Shown here: positions 34,728 through 40,754 of the stretch, piece by piece
Layout: each line of letters starts with the position of its first letter
Numbering within the stretch: position 1 is the first letter of the stretch
NCBI RefSeq assembly: GCF_015773195.1
Contig: NZ_JADWYK010000002.1
Span: 310,001-374,000 of the forward strand
DNA: 64,000 bases
DNA from: Hymenobacter guriensis
GTDB taxonomy: Bacteria > Bacteroidota > Bacteroidia > Cytophagales > Hymenobacteraceae
Direction of reading: 5' to 3'
The notes under the pieces: model-generated
What the model saw: only the letters and a program-made list of their open reading frames with translations
Told to the model about the DNA's origin: nothing
The model's database searches: none
Program-made: the position numbers and the translations under genes

Positions 34728-36557
34728 TTACACCTCAATACCCATGAGGCGCATAAGCTGGCTGGCGTTGAAGGAGCGGCACACGCCCGGCGTGAGGCGG
34801 TAATCGAACAGGATCTGCTCGCCCTCGAAGGTGCTGTTGAAGCTGTAGTTGGTCACGAAGCCGGGTAGTTCCTCAGCCAGCGCGCCCAGCTCCAGGTCGT
34901 GGGTGCTGATAAGGCCGCTGGCCGGCAGCCGGTGGAGCTGATGAATGAGGGCACGGGCACCCCGGTGCCGGTCCAGGGAGTTGGTGCCCTTCAGGATTTC
35001 ATCGAGCAGATAAAATACCGGCTGCCCGGCCTGGGTGAGTTCCAGCAGCAGGCGCAGGCGCTTAAGCTCGGCGTAGAAGGAAGACGTGCTTTCGGCCAGG
35101 TTGTCCTGGGTGCGCATGGCCGTGTACACCTGGGCAGAACGCACGCGCAGCCGACGGGCACACACCACCGCTCCGGCCAGAGCCAGCACCATGTTCAGCC
35201 CTACCGTACGCAGAAACGTGGTTTTGCCCGACATATTGGAGCCCGTGACCACGCCCGTGCGGCCCGCCCCTACCGTGCTGAAGTCGTTGGTGATGCGCTC
35301 CGCCGCGAAAATCAGCGGGTGGCCCAGGCCCTCAGCCGTAAACTCCAACGCCTCCGCGCTGATTTCCGGCACGGCGTACGTAGGGTTAGCCAGCTGAAAC
35401 GCGGCCAGGCTCACCAGGGCTTCGGTTTCGGCTACCACGTCCAGCACCTCGTCCAGGCGGGAGCCCAGGCGGCGCTTCCAGCCTTCGAGCCGCCACATCC
35501 AGAAGAAGTCCCAGAACAGCAGGTTGTTGGCAAAGAAGGCTGCCAGCGTGCTTTGCCGCATCGAGAAATACTCCACGATGGTAGCCAGCTGCCCGAGCTG
35601 CACGGAAGCCGGCTGCCCATCCTCCGGGAGCAGTACCCGGCGCAGTGCCCGCAGCCGGGGCGCCTGCACCTCGCGGGCTTCCAGCAGGGCCAACTGGTCG
35701 CGGTAGGCACGCAGCACGTCGTGCATCTGCTCGCTATGGTCGAAGTAGGCGTCGCGGGCCGCGCGGTAGCGGTGGTTGATGGCTCCCAGCAGCACCAGAA
35801 ACGGCACGACTACCAGAAAAGGCCGGCCGCTCAACCACAGGCCCAGGCTGGCTAGGGCCAGCGGCGGCAGCACAAACAGCAACGCTTTCAGCCAAGTTTT
35901 ATCGGCAAAGAAGTTCGGCTCGCGCAGCCAGGCCGTGAAGCGGCGCGGGTCGTCGGCCTGGTGCGGGAAGTGCCGGGCGCGAGCCTGCCACTCGTGCTGC
36001 CAGGCGGCATCGGGCGCCAGCTCGGCGGCGGCCTGCTGCCGGGCCTCTACCTCGGCAGGGGCAGCGGCCTGCTGCAGCCAGCTGGCCAGCGCATCCTGCC
36101 CCAGCCGGGAAGTGGCCCGGCTCAGCAGCTGAAACGCAGAGTGCGGCCCAAAAACGTCGAGGTCGGAAGTATAGGGGTGCGCAGCGTCCTGGTAGCGCAG
36201 GCCGGGGTCGAAGTCGGTGAGGCGGCCCGTCAGGCGGTGCAGCTCTTCCTGGCTGATAAGGCCCAGCAACTGAAAGTGGCGGCGCTGGTAGCCCAGGCGG
36301 GCGTGCCAGCGCAACACCAGCACAAACACCAGGTAAGCGGCCAGTACCACGCCCAGGCCTGCCAGCCACTGCCGGTCTTTCAGGAGAAGGTACGCGGCCA
36401 CAGCCCCGCCTCCGAATACGGCTACCCGCAGCCAGGCCACAGCCTGGTGACGGCTGGCGAAGTACTGCTCCCGCTCGGCGTGCGCGGGCAGGTTGGCCGC
36501 AAACAGTTCGGCGGGATTCACGGAAAGCGGGCGGAAAGCAGAAGATTCGATAGACAC
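34728..36557 (-). CDS. Membrane-anchored MutS-like ATPase
   Basis: GTG at 36557 (MSIESSAFRPLSVNPAELFA) is taken as start; another GTG at 36608 would add 17 residues. Four hydrophobic segments are visible in two pairs (about residues 45-90 and 220-265), then a MutS core-like region, then the MutS ATPase domain: Walker A TGSNMSGKTTFLRTVG, the ST-rich signature ESTSSFYAELKRLR, Walker B FYLLDEILKGTNSLDR and the ISTHDLEL histidine. The mismatch-recognition domain is absent. Proteins of this layout are known in Bacteroidetes but their function is not established. Confidence 0.88.
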   Translation of the reverse strand: MSIESSAFRPLSVNPAELFAANLPAHAEREQYFASRHQAVAWLRVAVFGGGAVAAYLLLKDRQWLAGLGVVLAAYLVFVLVLRWHARLGYQRRHFQLLGLISQEELHRLTGRLTDFDPGLRYQDAAHPYTSDLDVFGPHSAFQLLSRATSRLGQDALASWLQQAAAPAEVEARQQAAAELAPDAAWQHEWQARARHFPHQADDPRRFTAWLREPNFFADKTWLKALLFVLPPLALASLGLWLSGRPFLVVVPFLVLLGAINHRYRAARDAYFDHSEQMHDVLRAYRDQLALLEAREVQAPRLRALRRVLLPEDGQPASVQLGQLATIVEYFSMRQSTLAAFFANNLLFWDFFWMWRLEGWKRRLGSRLDEVLDVVAETEALVSLAAFQLANPTYAVPEISAEALEFTAEGLGHPLIFAAERITNDFSTVGAGRTGVVTGSNMSGKTTFLRTVGLNMVLALAGAVVCARRLRVRSAQVYTAMRTQDNLAESTSSFYAELKRLRLLLELTQAGQPVFYLLDEILKGTNSLDRHRGARALIHQLHRLPASGLISTHDLELGALAEELPGFVTNYSFNSTFEGEQILFDYRLTPGVCRSFNASQLMRLMGIEV

Positions 36558-36656
36558 GGCAGCGGACGTCGGCGGAAAGGCGAAGGTACGCGCCGGCCGC
36601 CGGACCACCCCGAACAGGGCTGGCTTGGCCGACCGCCCCTCCGAGGATTCCTTGTC

Positions 36657-36785
36657 TCAGCCCGGCGGCAGCTGGTGGTGCGCCCCATCGCAGTAGGACT
36701 TGTTGGCCAACTCCCCGCAACGGCACAGGGCCGTACAAGGATACTTCTTGCCCCAACCCGTTACCCGGCTACCACGGCTATGCAC
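36657..36785 (-). CDS. Short CDGSH iron-sulfur reading frame (small gene or remnant)
   Basis: Between ridA and the MutS-like gene, one minus-strand frame encodes GKKYPCTALCRCGELANKSY and ends CDGAHHQLPPG, then TGA at 36659-36657. This is the full CxC...CDGxH cluster-binding motif of CDGSH proteins, which bind a [2Fe-2S] cluster with three Cys and one His. The start is unresolved: the only in-frame alternative start is GTG at 36785, overlapping the ridA 3' end by 25 bp (42 residues). A TTG at 36756 is out of frame by one base in a run of four Gs. It may be a short functional gene, a truncated one, or a frameshifted start. Confidence 0.55.
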   Translation of the reverse strand: MHSRGSRVTGWGKKYPCTALCRCGELANKSYCDGAHHQLPPG

Positions 36786-37195
36786 TTGAGTTCAATAGCA
36801 ATGGGCGTGGGCAGGCAGTTGATTTCGACGGTGGTGCGGCAAGGTTGGCTGGTCGCGAAGTACTCGGCGTAGAGGCGGTTGTAGGTGGCGAAGTCAGCCT
36901 GCATGTTGGTCAGAAACACGGTCACGTCCACGAGGTCTTCCCAGCGGGCCCCGGCTTCTTCCAGGATATAGCGCACGTTCTGGAACACGGCGTGGCACTG
37001 GCTTTCGAAGTCGTAGCGCAGGATGCGGCCGGCCTCGTCCAGCTCCACGCCGGGCACGGCCACCTGACCGCGCTGGCGCGGGCCTACGCCCGACAGGAAC
37101 AGCAGCTGGCCGACGCGGCGGGCATGCGGGTACAGGCCCACGGGCTCCGGGGCGCGGCTGGAATGATGAGCAACGGAAGTTTCTTCGGCTTTCAT
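36761..37195 (-). CDS. RidA-family (YjgF/YER057c/UK114) protein
   Basis: The ATG at 37195 (MKAEETSVAHHSSRAPEPVG) gives 144 residues, normal for the family. Marks: LLFLSGVGPRQRG, ESQCHAVFQNVRYILEEAGA, DVTVFLTNMQADFATYNRLY and the terminal CRTTVEINCLPTPIAIELKC with the Arg that contacts the imine carboxylate in RidA enzymes. These deaminases remove reactive enamine/imine intermediates or act on 2-aminomuconate. A CDGSH frame follows immediately. Confidence 0.92.
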   Translation of the reverse strand: MKAEETSVAHHSSRAPEPVGLYPHARRVGQLLFLSGVGPRQRGQVAVPGVELDEAGRILRYDFESQCHAVFQNVRYILEEAGARWEDLVDVTVFLTNMQADFATYNRLYAEYFATSQPCRTTVEINCLPTPIAIELKCIAVVAG

Positions 37196-37200
37196 AAAGT

Positions 37201-37208
37201 CAAATCTA
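37201..37208 (-). promoter_or_regulatory. -7 element (TAGATTTG) only 5 nt from the ridA start
   Basis: A perfect TAnnTTTG match on the minus strand whose last base is 5 nt before the ATG. If used, transcription would start at or next to the ATG, giving a leaderless mRNA. No TTG at usual spacing was found. Confidence 0.4.
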
Positions 37209-37313
37209 TTGAAATTCGACTCTTTGTATAGAGGCTGAACCCGCCAGCCGGTTTCCGCCGTTGAGAAGCCGGGCCGCCCGGTCCACCTCCCTTTCCCGCT
37301 AGCCCCTTTTGCT

Positions 37314-38138
37314 ATGAAGCAGTTGCTTTCCCGTTGCGTGTTGCTGGCCGGCCTGCTGGCTTCTTCCCTGGCGCCCGCCCAGGCCCAGAAAAAACTTAAA
37401 GCTCCCAAGCTCGACGAAGACAAAATCTACGAAGCCGCGGCCCAGCCGGCCGTGCCCGTAGGCGGCATGGAGGCCTTTGCCCAGTACCTGGCCGACAAGC
37501 AGAACTACCCTACGGCCGCCCTGCAGCGCGGCACGCAGGGCACAGTTGTAGTCACGTTTGTGGTGGAAAAGTCGGGGGTAGTGTCGCACGTGGAGCCCCA
37601 GCAGCCCATCGACCCCGACCTGGACCGGGAGGCCGTGCGCGTCATCAAGGAAGGCCCAAAGTGGACGCCCGCCCAGAACCGGGGCGAGAAAGTGCGCATG
37701 CGCGTGAGCATCCCCATCACCTTCCAGATTCCGGCCGACCAGAGCACCCCGGTCGCCGCATCTGCTCCCGCCGCTGCGGCAGCTCCGGCTCCCACCGTAC
37801 CACCAGCACCCGCGGTTACCAACAAACCCATCGTAGTAGCCCCCGACCAACCCGCCAGACCCGTGGAGGGGACCGATGCCTTTTTTGCCTGGATTCAGCA
37901 GAACCTGAAATACCCCGCCCAGGCTAGGCAGCGCAAGGTAGAGGGGCGCGTCATTGTGGAGTTCATCATCCAGAAAGACGGTACGCTCACCGACATCAAG
38001 CCGGTGAAGCGCCTGGGCTCGGGCTGCGACGAAGAAGCCGTACGCCTTATTCAGGCCTCGCCCAACTGGGTGCCGGCCACCTATCAGGGCCAGCCCATAA
38101 AGCAAAAGATGGTGTTGCCGGTTGTATTCCAGTTGTAA
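37314..38138 (+). CDS. Periplasmic protein with two TonB C-terminal domains
   Basis: The 274-residue protein starts with a cleavable-looking signal (KQLLSRCVLLAGLLASSLAPAQAQ). Two TonB-C-like domains follow: ~48-140 (GGMEAFAQYLADKQNYPTAA ... VSIPITFQI) and ~180-273 (GTDAFFAWIQQNLKYPAQAR ... MVLPVVFQL), joined by an Ala/Pro linker. Normal TonB keeps an uncleaved N-terminal anchor to reach ExbBD, which seems missing here, so it may bind TonB boxes or receptors without driving transport. It is monocistronic. Confidence 0.88.
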   Translation: MKQLLSRCVLLAGLLASSLAPAQAQKKLKAPKLDEDKIYEAAAQPAVPVGGMEAFAQYLADKQNYPTAALQRGTQGTVVVTFVVEKSGVVSHVEPQQPIDPDLDREAVRVIKEGPKWTPAQNRGEKVRMRVSIPITFQIPADQSTPVAASAPAAAAAPAPTVPPAPAVTNKPIVVAPDQPARPVEGTDAFFAWIQQNLKYPAQARQRKVEGRVIVEFIIQKDGTLTDIKPVKRLGSGCDEEAVRLIQASPNWVPATYQGQPIKQKMVLPVVFQL

Positions 38139-38226
38139 CCATCAGCCAGTCGTCACGGGGCATGCTTCATCTACACTAAGCATCCCTTTCTGCTCTGCTA
38201 TCTATTCCCCTACCTGATTCTTTCCC

Positions 38227-39783
38227 ATGCTTGCCCCCCTAACTCTGCTGAGTGCTCCGCCTGTTCAACCGCTCGTGCCCGAGCCCGTGGTGGGCCCGCT
38301 GGCCATGTGGCCTCACCAGGCCCGCTTTCGGCAGGCTGCCCAGCAGAGCGCCCAAAGCATTTTTGATGCCCTCGACGAGGAGCTGAACCCCACGGTGCTG
38401 CTGCTGGGCATTCCGGCCACGCCCGAGGGGGAAGGCGGCCCGCTCATCCGGCTGGAGCCCGATGGGGCCCTGCTCCACGGGGAGCGGTTTGCCGCCGTGC
38501 GGCAGCGGGGCCAGGAGCTGCAACAGCAGGAGCCATGGCCTTTTCAGGGCTACGAGGTAGTATCGGAGTGGTTTGAGCAGTGGCGGCAGGAAGCCGTGGC
38601 CCTGCGCCGGGCCGTGCAGGAAGTGTTTGATGCCGACCCCTCCGCCACCAAGCGCGCAAGCTTTGTAGGGCTGCCTGTGCTGGTACACAACCACTTCGTG
38701 CTCACGGTATTGCAGCTCAACGCCAAGGTACTGCGCCGCTACGCTGCCCTGGAGCCTCTGCGCTTCTACACTGATGGCCGCCCGCTGGCTACTTCGCTTA
38801 TCCAGTCGGTGGTGATGCGCTTTCACGAGGAGTGCTGGAAAGCCCTGAATGAAACCGAACCCGGCCTCAGCCTCTTTATGCGTCCCCGCGACACCGAAGA
38901 GGTAATACGGGCGGCGGGGCGGCTGTTTATGGATACGCCCGCCCAGGACCTGGGCCTCGACCCCAACGACGCCAAGCTGTTTGCCACCTGCAACACCATT
39001 TCTTCCCTGCGCTACGAAAGCGCCGAGGGCGTGGGCAAGCTACTGCTGGCCCGCCGCCACCATCCCAACCTGGAGGAAGTCTTTGCCCTTACCTGCCCCA
39101 CCCCGCTCACGGACTACCAGGCCGTGCGCAAGCTGCTGGAGATGACTACGCCCGACGTGAGCCTGCTAGCCGACGGCGAAAACGTGTATGCCCTGGGCCG
39201 CCTGGTGGGCCACTACGACCCTGCCCGCGAAGATTTGTTCATCATCAACTTCGTGAAGCACTACATCTGGGAGTTCCAACACGATGGGCAGGTGCTTATG
39301 CGTGCCAACTACGGCCAGCCCGCTCTGCCCCGAACCCGCCTCAACCGTACCCACTTCCGCCGCGACCTGCGCCGCACCTTCGGCCTTACCGATAACGCCA
39401 AGATAGAGCGCCTCTGGGACGTGGTGCTCGAAGCCAGTCGCCAGAAGCATGGCACCTTGCTCGTCATCACCACCGAGGCTCTGGCCGAAGCCGACCGCCT
39501 CAAGCTACAGTGCACCCTCATCGAGCCCGTACCGCTTACGCCCCTCATCACCCGCCTCATTACTGCCATCGACGGTGCCGTGCTCCTCGCCCCCGACGGC
39601 TACTGCTATTCCATTGGCGTAATTCTGGACGGCAAGGCCACCGGCCGGGGCACCAGCACCCGGGGTGCCCGCTACAACTCAGCTATTCGTTACGTAGAAA
39701 GCTCGCCCTACCCCTGCCTGGCTATCGTCGTGAGCGAGGATAAGCTCGTGGACGTCATCACCAAGGAAAGCCTGGGAGAATAG
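38227..39783 (+). CDS. Diadenylate-cyclase-like (DAC/DisA_N) protein with large N-terminal region
   Basis: The 518-residue protein has ~390 N-terminal residues I cannot assign and a C-terminal domain matching DisA_N/CdaA: HGTLLVI (~418), DGA at 449-451 in IDGAVLLAPDG, then STRGARYNSAIRYV (Arg479-Asn484) and IVVSED. DGA and RHR are the catalytic and ATP-binding motifs of c-di-AMP synthases; here the RHR position reads RYN. It may make c-di-AMP or a related nucleotide. N-terminal sensor domains fused to DAC domains are known, so the first part may be a ligand sensor. No membrane segment is evident. It stands alone between two intergenic regions. Confidence 0.85.
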   Translation: MLAPLTLLSAPPVQPLVPEPVVGPLAMWPHQARFRQAAQQSAQSIFDALDEELNPTVLLLGIPATPEGEGGPLIRLEPDGALLHGERFAAVRQRGQELQQQEPWPFQGYEVVSEWFEQWRQEAVALRRAVQEVFDADPSATKRASFVGLPVLVHNHFVLTVLQLNAKVLRRYAALEPLRFYTDGRPLATSLIQSVVMRFHEECWKALNETEPGLSLFMRPRDTEEVIRAAGRLFMDTPAQDLGLDPNDAKLFATCNTISSLRYESAEGVGKLLLARRHHPNLEEVFALTCPTPLTDYQAVRKLLEMTTPDVSLLADGENVYALGRLVGHYDPAREDLFIINFVKHYIWEFQHDGQVLMRANYGQPALPRTRLNRTHFRRDLRRTFGLTDNAKIERLWDVVLEASRQKHGTLLVITTEALAEADRLKLQCTLIEPVPLTPLITRLITAIDGAVLLAPDGYCYSIGVILDGKATGRGTSTRGARYNSAIRYVESSPYPCLAIVVSEDKLVDVITKESLGE

Positions 39784-39802
39784 GTATAGCAGGCTTTAGC
39801 GC

Positions 39803-39848
39803 AAACACAAAAGCGGCTGCATCAGATAATGCAGCCGCTTTTGTGTTT
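39803..39848. terminator. Bidirectional terminator, 20-bp perfect stem
   Basis: AAACACAAAAGCGGCTGCAT is exactly complementary to 39829-39848 with a 6-nt loop. It lies between the convergent DAC and CHRD genes. Confidence 0.88.
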
Positions 39849-39860
39849 GATAGTTCAGGT

Positions 39861-40301
39861 TTATTTCACTTTGATGTCCCCCCGTAGCTCTCCATTGGGG
39901 AAATTAGGGCTATGGAGGTTGGCATAGAACTCACCTCCCAGCAGCTTTGCGCCATCGGCTTGTGACAGGGTTGCCGTACCATTGATAGGGGAAGTAAGCC
40001 CGGGAAATGGCACTGATACGGGCCCGGTAACGCCCGGGGCTCCCTGGTGGAAGTGGCCGGCCGATGGGGCCGCCGTCATGTTGCTGAACACGATGTTATA
40101 GGTAATGACGCGGGTACTTTTATCATAGGTACCCGTGAACGTGCCGGTTCCCGGCGAGTTATTAGCCGGCACCTGCTGTTTACCATCTAAGGTAGCGGAG
40201 AGGTTTACTATCCCGGTCGTGGGCTTGTCTTCCTCTTCTTTGTCGCAGGCAAAAGTGGTTAGCCCCATCAGGAGCAGAAATAAGTAAGCGTACTTTTTCA
40301 T
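39861..40301 (-). CDS. CHRD-domain lipoprotein
   Basis: The ATG at 40301 gives MKKYAYLFLLLMGLTTFAC, a lipoprotein signal with lipobox Cys19, then an acidic spacer. The mature part is a CHRD domain (LSATLDGKQQVPANNSPGTG, GHFHQGAPGVTGPV, FYANLHSPNFPNGELRGDI). CHRD domains are found in chordin and in many bacterial surface proteins; the bacterial role is unknown. It is transcribed divergently from the TonB receptor gene across a 453-bp AT-rich region. Confidence 0.9.
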   Translation of the reverse strand: MKKYAYLFLLLMGLTTFACDKEEEDKPTTGIVNLSATLDGKQQVPANNSPGTGTFTGTYDKSTRVITYNIVFSNMTAAPSAGHFHQGAPGVTGPVSVPFPGLTSPINGTATLSQADGAKLLGGEFYANLHSPNFPNGELRGDIKVK

Positions 40302-40754
40302 GAGGGTAAGTAAGAGAGTGAGACGAGGTGTGTGGGAGCTAAAGCGCAAAATCAATAAAATGTTTCTACTACCCGCCAAGCGACGTTTATGACTTTCTTT
40401 TTCGTTTGGATAAATCTCATATCGCTAAAACTCAGACAGGCAAGAACACCCTGCGCCAATTTTATCATTGCCTGGTGCAAACGGGTAACCCCAGGGGAAA
40501 TCACAGGAACAACAGCCTCTATTATACCTTCTCAAAGCGAATTAACCTGCACGTTATATGTAATATATGATTTAATTATAGTAAAATTCTTAAAACCCGC
40601 CCTCCCCTGTTCTTTCCTTAGCCCCTGACAAAGCCTCTTTTACAACCCGAATATCTAATAACTATATTTTTTTGTATAAATATACACTTTCGTAAAACTT
40701 TCGAAGGCTTTTGATTTTTAACACATACCTCTACAACCTCATCTACTACCCTCT
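40302..40754. other. 453-bp AT-rich divergent intergenic region
   Basis: It is clearly lower in GC than any coding region nearby. Near the receptor gene it carries the palindrome TGTATA-AA-TATACA (40673-40686), directly followed by two copies of ACTTTCG 11 bp apart. A 79-codon open frame at 40389-40628 does not look like protein. The region probably contains promoters for the CHRD and TonB receptor genes, but no perfect TTG/TAnnTTTG pair was found. Confidence 0.6.
40673..40686. promoter_or_regulatory. Palindrome upstream of the TonB receptor gene: candidate operator
   Basis: TGTATAAATATACA is a perfect 14-bp inverted repeat 69 bp before the GTG start, with ACTTTCG direct repeats just downstream. 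Metal- or nutrient-responsive operators commonly occupy this place, but the regulator is unknown. Confidence 0.4.

Noticed and set aside
35899..36756. 285-codon minus-strand frame opening near ridA
   Set aside because: It reads the wrong frame of the CDGSH segment and then overlaps the MutS-like gene out of frame; Arg/Ala/Pro/Gly-rich shadow sequence.
40389..40628. 79-codon plus-strand frame in the AT-rich intergenic region
   Set aside because: No protein-like pattern, unusual composition, and it occupies a probable divergent promoter region.
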